Shown here: piece after piece, positions 22,131-34,055 of the stretch
Layout: the number at the start of each line of letters is the position of its first letter
How positions within the stretch are numbered: position 1 is the stretch's first letter
From: Balanoglossus misakiensis
Taxonomy: Eukaryota > Hemichordata
DNA length: 64,000 nucleotides
Direction of reading: 5' to 3'
Assembly: GCA_040954595.2 (NCBI GenBank)
Contig: CM082585.2
Location: forward strand, 2,728,001-2,792,000
Notes under the pieces: model-generated
Database searches by the model: none
What the model was told of the DNA's origin: nothing
Seen by the model: only the letters and a program-made list of their open reading frames with translations
Translations under genes and position numbers: made by a program

Positions 22131-22219
22131 GTTGAATATTTGCTCGAAGTTGTTGTTGTAAAAGAAAATTGTCCCAATATATTTGGAAGCAAAACTACAA
22201 AAATAAACTGGAGCTAACA

Positions 22220-23842
22220 ATGGAGTTCAAACCAGTGGAGTATTTAGAAAACCCCTCTCTTGAAGTGTTCGAAAAGTTGAGAAAGCATGAGTTGGTGTCG
22301 CTTGCCGAATATCTTGAGCTTGTTGTACGACCATCCATGAAAAAACAAGAGTTGAAAAATATCATTGTAAAGGCTCTTGTTGAACAAGGGAAATTTGGGG
22401 TTGAAGCACTGGAAATTGGTGAATCTAAGCATGAAGGTGATACGGTTAAAATAAGGCGGTTCGAGTTGGATCACCAGTATAGAATGATGCAATTGGAATA
22501 TAAAGAAAGAGAAAGACAAAAAGAATTAGAAATTCAGGAAATGAAATTTAGAACGGGTAAGCAGGAGACAACTGAGTTTGGGGACAGACAAAATTCATCA
22601 GTGGGGTCCTTTCCTTATTTTGATGCAGCAAAGTATGTTCGACTGGTTCCTCAATTTCATGAAAAGGAGGTCGACAATTATTTCCAGCATTTCGAAAAAA
22701 TTGCTTACAGCCTTAAATGGCCAAAGGATGTTTGGACCATACTGTTGCAGAGCGTCTTAATTGGAAAAGCCCGTGAAGCATTCACTGCCTTACCTCTTGA
22801 TCAAAGTAGCGATTACGATCGTGTTAAAGATGCAATTCTCAAGTCATACGAACTAGTACCTGAAGCATACAGGCAAAAGTTCAGAAATGTACAAAAGCGG
22901 AATGACCAAACTCATGTTGAATTTGCCAGAGAAAAGGAAAGATTGTTTGATAGATGGTTAACTGCAAAGGGAGTTAATCAGAATTTTGATAAACTTAGGG
23001 AACTCATGTTGATCGAAGAGTTTAAACAATGTGTTCATTCTGATATCAACACTCATCTTGATGAGCATAAGGTTGACGCATTGCATGAAGCAGCTACTGT
23101 GGCTGATGATTATGCTTTAACTCATAAGCTAAGCTATGCCAGGAGTAATATAGCAGGTCAAAGTAAAACTTTTGGTTTCCGACCTCCCCATCAGACTAAG
23201 AGTATTGAAAATAAACCTGTGAATTCTAAAGTAAAGGAAAGTAGTCCTAATTTTGGAGAAAAGACTAAGGACGGGATGTTTAAACCCATGCCAACGTGCG
23301 CCTATTGTAAAAAGAAGGGGCATCTTATTTCCGAATGTTGGTTTCTGCAAAGGAAAGGGAATAAGGTTAAAGTAGAGTCTACCGCCTGCACTGTAACTGA
23401 AAAATGTGTCCAACCACTGAATGTGTCTAAAGTGCAAAGAATGGATGAAGTATCAAGAATAAAGGAAGAATTTAAGCCCTTTGTTTTTGATGGATTTGTA
23501 TCATTGATAGGGGATGAAGCCAATCTACAACCCATAAAGATATTGCGTGATACTGCAGCCTCGCAGACATTGCTGTTAGATAGTGTGTTATCTTTGTCTG
23601 AAATGAGCTCTGCTAAGTCTGATGTACTAATTAAGGGGGTAGAATTGGGTTATATTAATGTGCCTTTACACACTATAAATTTGCAGTCAAATTTAATATC
23701 AGGATCTGTTAAAGTTGGGGTGAGACCCACTTTGCCCATAGAGGGTATTTCTATGTTGCTAGGCAATGATTTGGCTGGAGGGAAAGTGTTTCCCGATCCA
23801 GTTGTAACTAAAGAACCTAGTACTAATGACAGTGTATGCGAT
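22220..23842 (+). CDS. Gmr1-like Gag with SCAN-like region, zinc knuckle and protease
   Basis: The first ATG in frame is 22220 (MEFKPVEYLENP); codons from 22169 are open but start with TTG. A charged N-terminal part is followed by a capsid-like region (about residues 133-304: YVRLVPQFHEKEVDNYF, EAYRQKFRNVQK and similar) of the kind from which the vertebrate SCAN domain derives. A single zinc knuckle CAYCKKKGHLISEC (C2C4H4C) is near residue 360. The protease active-site motif reads DTAAS near residue 444, with Ala where Gly is usual. The coding frame is cut at 23842 by the TIR transposon and resumes in frame at 25830. Codons shown past 23842 belong to the transposon end. Confidence 0.85.
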
Positions 23843-25829
23843 CAGTCTTCGGACTGAGCGCGATTCCCATTATCAAAACACCGCAAAGCATGCTGGGAAA
23901 TTTCAGCACTCATTGACCTCTGTTATGGCGGCCAAGAACCCAGCGTACGTGGAGAGATTTCAATCCAATTTTTTCCATGTTTTGAGAGTACTTGACAGAT
24001 TTCGTTATCTTTGTGAAAATTATTGAAATAAAGCAATAAGAGAATCAAAGAGATGAATTCGGTAGATTTGCGAAAAATAAAAATAAAAGAGTTACCTTTG
24101 ACCCCTTCTATTTTAGCCTTCAGAGGCATATACCAACTTTGATTTTTTGTGCCTTTTCATTCAAAGCTTCAATGGACGAGAAAAAACGTGGTATATACTC
24201 TATTTCACTAGAACTTTGTTGGAAACTATCGTATATCATGATCAACGACTGAATAGAGACTGTGGGACGTCTCCAATTGGTGTTGTTAAATTGGCGATTT
24301 TGTAGCAAAATACCGTGATTTTGCCGTGTCGTAGTAAAAAAAATCCAGACGCAAATGTCATGCAGAGTGTTTATTTTAATCACTCATCACCTCTTATGCT
24401 CATTTTTTCGTCCAGAACATCTTACCCGTAAATTCCACACTTTCTGACAGGGTCTTCCTGGCACACACTGTTTTTGGGTGAAAATGCAGTGATTTGTTTG
24501 ATTTTTTGTGCCTTTTCATCCAAAGAGTGAAAACTATTCAAACTCGAATTTCTGGGGTCATAGATACTTTATTGTTATCATACGAACCTATTTTAGCTAG
24601 TGCTAAGCCTCTAAAAAAATATGCAGCCACTCGAAGTGAGGCGTAAAACGTAGTTTGTCGATATTTTGGTTATGAATGTTTGTGGGCCTTCAATCAATAT
24701 TATTTATCATATACGACCGTCCGCAGTGCCCAAAATACTTACGATACATGTTGTTGTTTCGTAATCACACCGATCGAACACAGATACCTCGCGTGGATGC
24801 ATGCACCATGTCGTTTTTCAACGGTTTTGTGAATTGAACACCAATTTCAAGGGAAGTGCTTGCAGTCATGTATCCCGCAATCAGCCGAAATAAGACCCCA
24901 ACAGCGAAAAAAGAGAGGCATCTGGAACAAACACGCATATTTACTTCCTCTGACTTCCGTAAGAACCGCGATTACATGCAGAATTACCCCACTGGAGCCC
25001 GTGTGTGTACCCTAATCACATGGGTCAGTCTCTGACACAGAGATATCAACGCCCCTTTCATGACGTTCAAGCCTGATGACAGCATCATTGATCAATGGGT
25101 GGGTAGATATACTCATAACTGACATGATCTTATATATAAATATTCAGATATTTGTTTACAACAAACTTAGATGTATCGAATAAACTTTGAGCAAAAGCGT
25201 GAAGCCTTGCCTTTCTTGGCGGGAGATTGACGCATGTTGTTTACGTTACCATGGCGCCATAGAAATAGTAACGCTATTTAGCATATCACGTGCACTAAAT
25301 GACACCCACTGGTTGGCGTATTCAAAAGGTCATAACATTTTGGGGTCATCAGTCGGCAGACTGAAAGTCATTGAGAAATTGTGGTTTCTCGTCATTCAAT
25401 TGAGGTTCATTGGTCAGAGAAAGTCGTCTGGGAATCGGCAGGTTTCGCTGCTTGCTGCATATGCTGAAATATTGCACCAGCACCATTTTAGCAACCACGA
25501 TCTGTCAAATTTTGGTCAGTTCCATAGGCATCGCCATGCAATTTGCAGTGCGGGGCTGGTAAATTCAAGTGTTGATGTTTTTTCTGAGTTAATTTTTGTA
25601 AAAAAAATCACGTTGGTTTTTGGATTTGTCACAGCGAGTAAGGAACTTAATGTCAGTTCTTTGTTAAAAGCTAAGCTCGCTGGATTTTTTTTCGTGTTGG
25701 AGACACTGCGACTTGTAATTTCTGTTTCAGACCGTAATTTTCCGGACACTCGACAGCGTAGTCAGCCTTTTTGAATACTTAATGAGTGATAATGGACACG
25801 CCCACTTTTCGCGCTCAGTCCGAAGACTG
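23843..25829. mobile_element. TIR DNA transposon, probably non-autonomous
   Basis: 1987 bp with perfect 21-bp terminal inverted repeats (23843-23863 and 25809-25829, starting CAGTCTTCGGACTG) and a 3-bp duplication GAT (23840-23842 and 25830-25832). The first 14 bases of each end could themselves fold as CAGTC-TTCG-GACTG. Inside, TTGATTTTTTGTGCCTTTTC recurs near 24138 and 24497. The longest open frame (25187-25774, 195 codons) has no domain I recognise and an unusual composition, so I do not call it a gene. A 3-bp duplication is seen in CACTA, Harbinger, Academ and Zator groups; I cannot choose among them. Confidence 0.82.
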
Positions 25830-28233
25830 GATGATATTGAGATTTTCCCTGCTTGTGTTGTGACCAGGGCCATGAGCCAAAGGGCTTCGACTGAAGAAGT
25901 TGTAAAGAAAGATGTAATAGATGAAGTTGACGATAATTTTGATGTCAACTTAGAGGATACGTTTCTTTCTAATGTAGGTGAACTTAAAAGTGAGTGTTCC
26001 TCTCCTTTGACTGACAAAAATCAAGATGTTTCGAATCAGCCTAATCAAAAGTATGCTAAAACTGGGGGAAAGTTTAGTCGTGCTGAGCTTATTGCTGAAC
26101 AGGAAGCTGATCCTGAAATTGTTAATTTAAGTAAAAGGTCCTTGGCCCTCAGTGAAATTGGTAAAGTACCCGTATGTTTCTATACAAAGGATGGTATTCT
26201 TTTCAGAAAATGGCGACAACCTGATGCATCAACTGAGGATGAATGGAGAATTGTTCATCAAATAGTTGTGCCTAAATTGTATCGAAAAGAGATAATCAGC
26301 TTGGCTCATGATAATGTTATGAGTGGACATCTAGGCATAAATAAAACGCATGATAAGATTATAAGTCATTTCTATTGGCCAAATTTGAGACGGGATGTGG
26401 CTAAATATTGCAGATCGTGTCATCCATGTCAGATGGTTGGGAAACCCAATCGAAAGGTACCAGTTGCACCTTTAAAGCCCATTCCTGCTTTTTCTGACGC
26501 ATTTAGTCGAGTTTTGATAGATTGTGTTGGCCCTTTGCCAAAAACAAAATCAGGAAATGAGTACTTACTCACCATAATGTGTTCGTCTACTCGATTTCCA
26601 GAAGCAATACCACTAAGAAGTATTAATGCATCGAAGATAGTGAAAGCACTGACCAAGTTTTTCACTTTTGTAGGACTTCCCAAATCAATACAGTCAGATC
26701 AAGGATCAAATTTCATGTCTGGTCTGTTTCAACAGGTTATGCACCAATTGGGCATAAAACAATACAAGTCTAGTGCATATCATCCTGAATCTCAGGGGGC
26801 ACTTGAACGTTTCCATCAGACTTTGAAGAATATGATACGTACTTACTGTTTTGAATACAATAAAGACTGGGATGAGGGAATTCATTTGTTGTTGTTTGCA
26901 GTTAGGGAATCAGTTCAAAAATCGACTGGTTTTAGTCCCTTTGAGTTGGTTTTCGGACACACAGTTCGTGGACCCTTGAAATTCCTTTATGAGAGTTGGT
27001 TGTGTAAGGATACCGAAATGAATCTTCTGGATTTTGTATCAAATTTTAGAGATAAGCTGAAAAGAGCATGCGAAATAGCCAAAGAAAATCTCAGAGGAAG
27101 TCAAAAGAAAATGAAACAGTGGTATGATATTAATGCTAGAAGCCGGAATTTTAAACCAGGGGATAAAGTTTTGGTCCTTTTTCCAATCCAGGGGCGTCCC
27201 TTGCAAGCCAGATTTTACGGCCCTTGTGAAATTGAATCTAAGATCAGCGATGTTGACTATATTGTTAAGACACCAGGGCGACGTAAAGCAAAGCAGCTAT
27301 GCCATGTAAATATGCTGAAAGAATACATAGAAAGAGATTTGCATGAAACAAAGCCAGTTTTGACATCAATTTCTATTGGTAATGATCATGGTAATCATGA
27401 TAAAGATGATGCTAATGAGAGCGAGGTCAAGGGGTTTGTTCATGATGTCAAGTTGAGTAATTCAGAAATACTTGCAAATATAGAAGATAAATTGTGTCAT
27501 CTTACTAAAGAACAAGGGGAAGAGTTGGAATGTTTGTTGCAGGAATTTACACATTTGTTTTCTGATGTACCTGGTAAAACTGATAAAATGTGTCATGATG
27601 TAGATGTTAATAATGCACCCCCCATAAAACAGCATCCTTTCCGGGTAAATCCTGTGAAACTACAACATATGAAATCTGAGATTGATTACATGTTGCAGAA
27701 TGACATCATAGAACCGAGTTGTAGTCCATGGAGTTCACCATGTATACTTGTGCCTAAACCGGGTGGTTTGTATCGTTTCTGCACAGATTACCGTAAAGTG
27801 AATTCTGTTACAAAGACTGATTCATATCCAATGCCTAGAATCGATGACTGCATTGACAAAATTGGTCAAGCTAAATTTGTAAGCAAGTTTGACCTATTGA
27901 AGGGGTATTGGCAGATTCCACTCACTGAAAGAGCTAAAGAAATCTCGGCTTTTGTTACACCCAATGGTCTATATCAATATAAAGTCATGCCATTTGGCAT
28001 GAAAAATGCACCAGCCTCGTTCCAACGCCTTATTAATCGTATCATCTATGACTTAGAGGGCTGTGAAGGGTTTGTTGATGACGTCAGTGTTTATGCAAAT
28101 ACCTGGGAGCAGCACCTACTGCGATTGCGCAAGTTTTTTGAAAGGTTAACTGAGGCCAAACTTACAGTAAATTTGGGTAAAAGTGAGTTTTGTCATGCTA
28201 CTATAAGTTACCTTGGTCATGTTGTGGGGCATG
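25830..28233 (+). CDS. Gmr1-like Pol: integrase followed by reverse transcriptase
   Basis: Continues the Gag-protease frame after the TIR transposon, starting DDIEIFPACVVTRAM. Integrase comes first: HHCC finger (H-x-x-x-x-SGHLG and CRSCHPC, near 26310-26440), catalytic aspartates in VLIDCVGPL and IQSDQGSNF, and catalytic glutamate in GALERFHQTLK. A chromodomain-free linker with PGDKVLVLFP follows. Reverse transcriptase then runs from about 27550: FVSKFDLLKGYWQI, TPNGLYQYKVMPFGMKNAP and catalytic FVDD near 28075. The frame is cut at 28233 by the second gypsy element and resumes at 36913. All catalytic residues are present. The ATG at 25782 lies in the transposon end and is not the true start. 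Confidence 0.88.
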
Positions 28234-28850
28234 TGTAGGGTATACAATTGATACACAAAATTCAATTTCAGTAAAGTCCTGCCCCACACCAACGAAATCT
28301 ACTTGGTAACATAAATGTTGACATTATAGTCGTAAAGCCTTGAGAATGACTTGACTTAATGACTTCCATCTGAACACACACAGAGCATAGTCTCAAAGTT
28401 TGACAGAGTTTTATGAGTGACCAAAACAAACTTGCTCCATTGGGAAACACTGGAATTTGGGCAAGTCTGGAATTTTGCAGGGTTTTAGGAAATGTCCATC
28501 ATTGACTATCTGTTTGATCTTAAGCTAAATTAATTGATTTGTAATGAGCAAGAATCCTTATATGTAGTTAGAGGAGGTATACCACTATCTGTATTTGGCA
28601 AAGAGGTGGCGACAATTATTATAATTGTAGCATGCCGGTTAGTTTGAGAAGCACATGGAAAACCGGAGTGCAGTGTGCGGTTTGGTTAATGTCAGATGTG
28701 TGGTCTAGTGCCTCTGTGTGCATGAACTGACAGTAAACTTGTTGTGTTAGAGTCTTAAACTCCTTGGAAGTTAGGGTACTTCAATAAACCAAAGGAACCA
28801 TTCATATATACAACTACGCTCGTCTGGATTGTCTATTGAAGAGTGTAACA
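28234..28850 (+). repeat. 5' LTR of the MYND-bearing gypsy element
   Basis: 617 bp, apparently identical by eye to 36292-36908. AATAAA at 28782-28787. Confidence 0.93.
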
Positions 28851-28854
28851 TTTT

Positions 28855-28871
28855 TGGGGGCTCGTCCGGGA
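28855..28871 (+). promoter_or_regulatory. Primer-binding site, tRNA-Pro
   Basis: TGGGGGCTCGTCCGGGA four bases after the LTR, the same site as in the enclosing Gmr1-like element. Confidence 0.8.
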
Positions 28872-28983
28872 ACTTTGGATTGATGCTCTCTGAGGAATAG
28901 AAGACTCAAGTACAAGACTCAAGGATTCGCCAACAGTCAATTCTGTGTGTTTGACCAACGTGGACTTTACTGCCTGAACTGAA

Positions 28984-30465
28984 ATGAGTGACGAGGAATC
29001 TCAAACTGTGAGTACAGACTCTTTTCAATCAATAGAGGAAATGACCGCTCGATTGGAAGAAGAGTACATGGAGGTGAGTGGACTACTCTTTCAGATGTCC
29101 CTTGGAAACCTGCGTGATATGATCATTGTCTTGAAAATGGATACTGATGTGACTGGGAAATCTAGATACGCCCTTGTCAGAGAAATGATTCATCATCTAG
29201 GGGGAGATTGGTCTAAAGAGATGGATGATGAAGTAAAACTACCAAAATTGCGTGAAGTCAAAACCAAAGCATTAGACATTGTGAACTCCTCTACTGGAAC
29301 CGATCCCAAGGGGAATGGGTCGCCTAGCAACAGTGAGGGGAGTCAACTTGCCGAAGACAGGAATGTGAAGAATGCTGTGACTGACTCGGGAGGCTCTAAG
29401 GGGGAATTACAACCACAGTCTACCAGTCAAACTAACACACTAAAGGCTGAATCCACTCAAGAGAACACTAAACGGCTACATAATGAGATCACCAGTTATT
29501 TTAAAGAATTCAAAATTGCTGGACAGATTGGCAGACCCGACCAGAAAGATAAGTTAAGTTTTAACAGCCTTGCTCACCAGATTGAAAGTGGTATAAACCG
29601 GGGGTATCCTGAACAGGAAGTTACTGAAGCTGTCATTCGGGCCATCAACCCACAGCTCAGAATTAGAAGTTATCTGGAAGGGATTAAAAACTTATCCTTG
29701 AAAGATTTAACCAGCATTCTGAGGGTGCATTACAAAGAAAAGGAAGCAAGTGAACTTTATCATGAGTTGAGCTGCGCCACCCAAGATCAAAATGAAACAC
29801 CCCATGACTTCCTTTTCCGGGTACTGGATCTCCGTCAACAAGCACTGCTAGCTTCAAGTTCTGCAGATACAATAAAGTATAGTCCTACTGTAATTCAGGA
29901 CACTTTCCGCAGAGCTGTTTTGACTGGGCTGGTGAATGACTCCATAAGGGCAGATATACAACCCCACTTGATGAAAACTGACACTAGTGATAATATGCTG
30001 TTAGAGAAATTGGGCATTGCTGTGAAAAATGAAGAGGAGAGGCAGGCTAAACGCATGTTAAGCAGCAATGGTCGCATAGCAACAGTAAATGCCGTGGGTG
30101 TGGTTGGAACCAATAAAACAAGTGAGACCAAACCAGGGAAAGCCAATCCGAAAACACAGTCTGACTTCAATCAAGAAATAAAGGGTATGATGGCAGGAAT
30201 GGAGGAGATGAAAACAGCAATTGTGGCAGCGATTCAAGAAGCAGTGTCAACTCCAAAGGTCAACGACCCTGCTGTCAACTCAAATAGAGGTAACCAAGGA
30301 AAGAGAACCAATTATGGCTGTACTAGCTGTCGCCGAGACGGAAAACCAGACTGTAAGCATTGTTTTAGGTGTGGGAGTACCGAACACTTCAAGAGAGGTT
30401 GTAAACAAACCAGTCAGAAGCAGTCGGGAAACGGGAAAAGGCTGGCCCCAGGGGACAGGGAATAA
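28984..30465 (+). CDS. Gag of the MYND-bearing gypsy element
   Basis: 493 residues from the first ATG after the primer site (ctgaaATGAG). Acidic N-terminus, Ser/Thr/Gln-rich linker (about residues 100-160), then a capsid-like helical region ([17 protein letters not shown] to about residue 360). Near the C-terminus a Cys-rich stretch, [15 protein letters not shown], leads into a classic zinc knuckle [14 protein letters not shown] (about residues 460-473), expected to bind element RNA. The last 61 nt overlap the pol frame, which lies in the -1 frame relative to gag. The frame is intact. Gag forms the intracellular particle. Confidence 0.87.
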   Translation: MSDEESQTVSTDSFQSIEEMTARLEEEYMEVSGLLFQMSLGNLRDMIIVLKMDTDVTGKSRYALVREMIHHLGGDWSKEMDDEVKLPKLREVKTKALDIVNSSTGTDPKGNGSPSNSEGSQLAEDRNVKNAVTDSGGSKGELQPQSTSQTNTLKAESTQENTKRLHNEITSYFKEFKIAGQIGRPDQKDKLSFNSLAHQIESGINRGYPEQEVTEAVIRAINPQLRIRSYLEGIKNLSLKDLTSILRVHYKEKEASELYHELSCATQDQNETPHDFLFRVLDLRQQALLASSSADTIKYSPTVIQDTFRRAVLTGLVNDSIRADIQPHLMKTDTSDNMLLEKLGIAVKNEEERQAKRMLSSNGRIATVNAVGVVGTNKTSETKPGKANPKTQSDFNQEIKGMMAGMEEMKTAIVAAIQEAVSTPKVNDPAVNSNRGNQGKRTNYGCTSCRRDGKPDCKHCFRCGSTEHFKRGCKQTSQKQSGNGKRLAPGDRE

Positions 30466-33400
30466 CCAGCCAAGATACCATAGAGTCCCACCATTGTAAC
30501 CATTGCCAGAAAGATGATGTTACCAATTTTCAACAATGTTCTGCATGTCACGCTGGTACATACTGTTCGAAGGATTGTCAGAAAGCCCACTGGGAAAAGC
30601 ACCGGGTATACTGTAATATGATACAACAGGTGGAGGCCCAGGAGGAAAGGAAAAACAGTCAGCGGAGCAGTGTGAAGATGTCATTCCCATGTCATCTGAC
30701 GCCAGCTAGACAAGAGAAGCTGATGAAATTGGTTGGAAAGAAATGTTTGGTTTGGTGTAACATCGAAGGGGAGAAGTACCAGGCATTGTGGGATACCGGG
30801 TCACAAGTCTCTGTTATCACACATGGATGGAAGCTGAAAAATCTCTCAGATGTACCACTCAGACCAATTGAAGAACTTTTGGGAATGAGTACAAAGTTGA
30901 ACTTAACAGCAATGAATGGAACTGATATTCCATATAGCGGATGGGTAGAAGTTGACTTCCAGCTGATCAGCAATGGTGAAAATCAAAGACAGTTGAAAGT
31001 ACTAGTGTTGGTAAGCCGGGGACAACCAACAGAGACTGACTACCCAATTATTGGTTATAATGTAATTGAAGAAGTTTGTAGAGATTACAGCACTGGGGTA
31101 CCTGGACAAATTCCAAATACTGCACTCATTAATGTCATTACGGCAGCACTGCCTACTATTCCAGAGAAGGATGTAAAAGCAGTCGTGAATTTAATTCAGA
31201 ACAACAGTGAAGATGATCATCATTATCTGGTGAAGGTTGGACGAAGTGGTGTTAGAATTCCGGCTGGAGGGACGGTTGAGGTGAAGTGTTCAGTGCATAC
31301 GGGACCAATCACAGAAGAAAGACCAGTAGTATTTGAACCGAATGTGGAACATACCTGGCCTGATGGATTGGAGGTGTTAGAACAACTCACCAAGCTTTCC
31401 AGAGGATCATCACATCGTGTGACCATTCCTGTACACAACACAACAAAACATGACCTTGTCCTCAGAAATAGGACAGTGTTAGGGACAATTCAAATGGTCC
31501 GGTCATTCACCCCACTGGAAGTCCGTGAAGTGGAGAAACAAGCTGAGGTGAACAGTCTTCATTCAGAAATGACTTCAAAGCCCCGGGGGGATGAAAATAA
31601 AATGCCAGCACCTGAAGAAACGTGGGAACCACCTGTTGATCTGAGCAGCTTGACTGAGTCACAGCAAAAGGTAGTTCGACAAATGCTGAGAGATGAAGCC
31701 GGAGCTTTTGCCAAGACTGATACCGATATTGGGTGCATTGACGACTTGAAGTTGCGGATTGATCTAACAGATCAGGAGCCAGTGCAGAGAAGTTACAGAT
31801 CAATACCCAGCCCACTTTACCAAGAAGTAAAGGAATATCTGGAGGATTTGATTGACCAAGGCTGGATAACCAAGTCAAAGTCATCATATTCATCGCCAGT
31901 GGTATGTGTCAGAAAGAAAGATGGAAGTCTAAGACTTTGTATAGACTACAGGGAACTTAATAAGAAGACCAAGCCAGACCGACAACCCATACCACGTATC
32001 CAAGATATTCTTGATGGGCTGGGAGGAAATACTTGGTTTTCTGTACTGGATCAAGGCAAAGCATACCACCAAGGGTTTATGTCGGAAGAAAGTAAACCAC
32101 TGACTGCATTTGTCACACCATGGGGACTGTATGAATGGGTGAGGATCCCGTTTGGCCTGACTAATGCCCCACCTGCATTCCAACGACACATGGAAGAATG
32201 CCTAGATGGACTGAGTTATGTAATTTGCATACCATACCTGGATGACATCCTTATATACAGCAAGACATTTGAAGAGCATGTTGAAAACATCAGGAAAGTA
32301 CTAAAACGACTGCAGCAGCACGGCATCAAGCTAAAACCCAAGAAATGTGACCTATTCAAGAGAAAAGTGCGCTATTTGGGAAAAATAGTCTCAGCAGATG
32401 GGTACAGGGTGGATCCAGCTGACACAGCTGCAGTAGTTGCCTTGAAAGAGAGGAAGCCAACCAACGTCGGTGAACTCCGGAAGTTGTTAGGTTTCCTTGG
32501 TTACTACCGACAATACATCAAAGATTTCTCAAGAATTGCAAGACCACTGTATGACTTAATGACATCATCCACGGCCAGTATTGAAAATACAGCAAAGAAG
32601 AAATCGAAATCAGTAAAGAAGCAGAAGACTATGACAGGACAAGTACATTCACGTCAACCAATTACATGGACAGATGACCACCAGGAGATTGTCGACCAAT
32701 TGATTGAACATCTCATAAAGGCACCAGTAATGGCTTATCCAGACTACAGTCAACCACTTATACTCCATACAGATGCCTCACATGACGGCTTGGGAGCAGT
32801 CCTTTATCAATATCAAGATGATAAACTGAGGGTTATTGGTTATGGATCAAGAACTCTGACACCGGCTGAGAAGAACTACCACCTTCATTCTGGCAAATTG
32901 GAGTTCTTAGCACTGAAGTGGGCTGTAACAGAGAAGTTTCGAGATTACCTGTCCTATGTACCGTCTTTCACCGTTTATACTGACAATAACCCCCTGACAT
33001 ATGTTCTTACAACAGCAAAGCTGAATGCCACGGGACATCGATGGGTTGCAGAACTAGCTGATTTCAACTTCACCATCAAGTATCGACCCGGAAAAATCAA
33101 CATTGATGCTGATGTACTATCTAGGCTACCACTTGATGTAGAGAAATTCATGGATGAATGCAGTGAAGAATATTCAAAGGATGTAATTGAAGCAACGGTC
33201 AACTCAGCAAATGCAATGGAGGTTGGTAAAGCAACATGGCTGACAGCAGTGACAACAAACCCAACTGTCTTGGATGAAAACATAGGCATTTTCAGTCCAG
33301 CAGTACAGCCAGTCCAGTCATTCAGCACTGAAGAAATAAGAAAAGCCCAACAAGAGGATCCTGCTATAAGCCGACTGATGGCATATCGTAACCATGGACG

Positions 33401-34055
33401 CCGTCCAACCCGTGAAGAAAGACGTGGTGAATCACATGAAACCACAGTGTTAATACGTGAGTGGCATTATCTGGTAATTGGCGAAGATGAGGTGTTGCGG
33501 AGAAAGACAACAAGATCCCAGCTGATCCTGCCAATGAAGTACAGACAACTAGTCTACAAAGAACTTCATGAAGAAATGGGTCATCTTGGAGTAGAAAGGG
33601 TAGTCACCCTAGCAAGAGATCGGTTCTACTGGCCTCATATGCAACGTGACATCGAACAGTACATCACCAAACAGTGCGTGTGCATCAAACAAAAGCGACC
33701 CAACTTCAACACCAGGGCTCCACTCACCAACATAGTCACTACATCACCCTTTGAATTGGTATCAATCGACTTCCTTCATCTGGAGAAGAGTAGTGGTGGT
33801 TATGAGTACATCCTAGTAATCATCGACCATTTCACCCGATTTGCACAAGCCTATCCTACCAGAAATAAGTCTGGAAAAACAGTGGCTGACAAGATCTTCA
33901 ATGACTTCATACCACGCTTTGGGTTTCCAGCCAGAATCCACCATGACCAGGGAGGAGAGTTTGAAAATCACATGTTCAGGCGTCTACAGCAGCTAGGTGG
34001 TATCAACGCATCAAGGACAACACCGTACCACCCCCAGGGCAATGGATCGTGTTAG
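30405..34055 (+). CDS. Pol with MYND finger, protease, reverse transcriptase, RNase H and integrase N-terminal part
   Basis: The frame is open from 30405, after a stop at 30402; the first ATG is 30618, so expression probably needs -1 frameshifting from gag. A MYND zinc finger lies at 30495-30614: Cys codons at 30495, 30504, 30537, 30546, 30564, 30576 and 30612, with His at 30588 and 30600 and the hallmark [11 protein letters not shown]. Protease DTGSQ is at 30792. Reverse transcriptase spans about 31700-32560 with catalytic YLDD at 32235-32246. RNase H spans about 32760-33130 ([27 protein letters not shown]). Integrase follows with GHLG and QCVC of its zinc finger and catalytic aspartates in VSIDFLHL and [11 protein letters not shown] at 34053-34055 sits where the catalytic glutamate belongs. 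Confidence 0.87.
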   Translation, partial: TNQSEAVGKREKAGPRGQGITSQDTIESHHCNHCQKDDVTNFQQCSACHAGTYCSKDCQKAHWEKHRVYCNMIQQVEAQEERKNSQRSSVKMSFPCHLTPARQEKLMKLVGKKCLVWCNIEGEKYQALWDTGSQVSVITHGWKLKNLSDVPLRPIEELLGMSTKLNLTAMNGTDIPYSGWVEVDFQLISNGENQRQLKVLVLVSRGQPTETDYPIIGYNVIEEVCRDYSTGVPGQIPNTALINVITAALPTIPEKDVKAVVNLIQNNSEDDHHYLVKVGRSGVRIPAGGTVEVKCSVHTGPITEERPVVFEPNVEHTWPDGLEVLEQLTKLSRGSSHRVTIPVHNTTKHDLVLRNRTVLGTIQMVRSFTPLEVREVEKQAEVNSLHSEMTSKPRGDENKMPAPEETWEPPVDLSSLTESQQKVVRQMLRDEAGAFAKTDTDIGCIDDLKLRIDLTDQEPVQRSYRSIPSPLYQEVKEYLEDLIDQGWITKSKSSYSSPVVCVRKKDGSLRLCIDYRELNKKTKPDRQPIPRIQDILDGLGGNTWFSVLDQGKAYHQGFMSEESKPLTAFVTPWGLYEWVRIPFGLTNAPPAFQRHMEECLDGLSYVICIPYLDDILIYSKTFEEHVENIRKVLKRLQQHGIKLKPKKCDLFKRKVRYLGKIVSADGYRVDPADTAAVVALKERKPTNVGELRKLLGFLGYYRQYIKDFSRIARPLYDLMTSSTASIENTAKKKSKSVKKQKTMTGQVHSRQPITWTDDHQEIVDQLIEHLIKAPVMAYPDYSQPLILHTDASHDGLGAVLYQYQDDKLRVIGYGSRTLTPAEKNYHLHSGKLEFLALKWAVTEKFRDYLSYVPSFTVYTDNNPLTYVLTTAKLNATGHRWVAELADFNFTIKYRPGKINIDADVLSRLPLDVEKFMDECSEEYSKDVIEATVNSANAMEVGKATWLTAVTTNPTVLDENIGIFSPAVQPVQSFSTEEIRKAQQEDPAISRLMAYRNHGRRPTREERRGESHETTVLIREWHYLVIGEDEVLRRKTTRSQLILPMKYRQLVYKELHEEMGHLGVERVVTLARDRFYWPHMQRDIEQYITKQCVCIKQKRPNFNTRAPLTNIVTTSPFELVSIDFLHLEKSSGGYEYILVIIDHFTRFAQAYPTRNKSGKTVADKIFNDFIPRFGFPARIHHDQGGEFENHMFRRLQQLGGINASRTTPYHPQGNGSC

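Noticed and set aside
25187-25774. 195-codon frame in the TIR transposon as a transposase
   Set aside because: No DDE or other transposase motif seen, unusual composition, and the minus strand is equally open in places.
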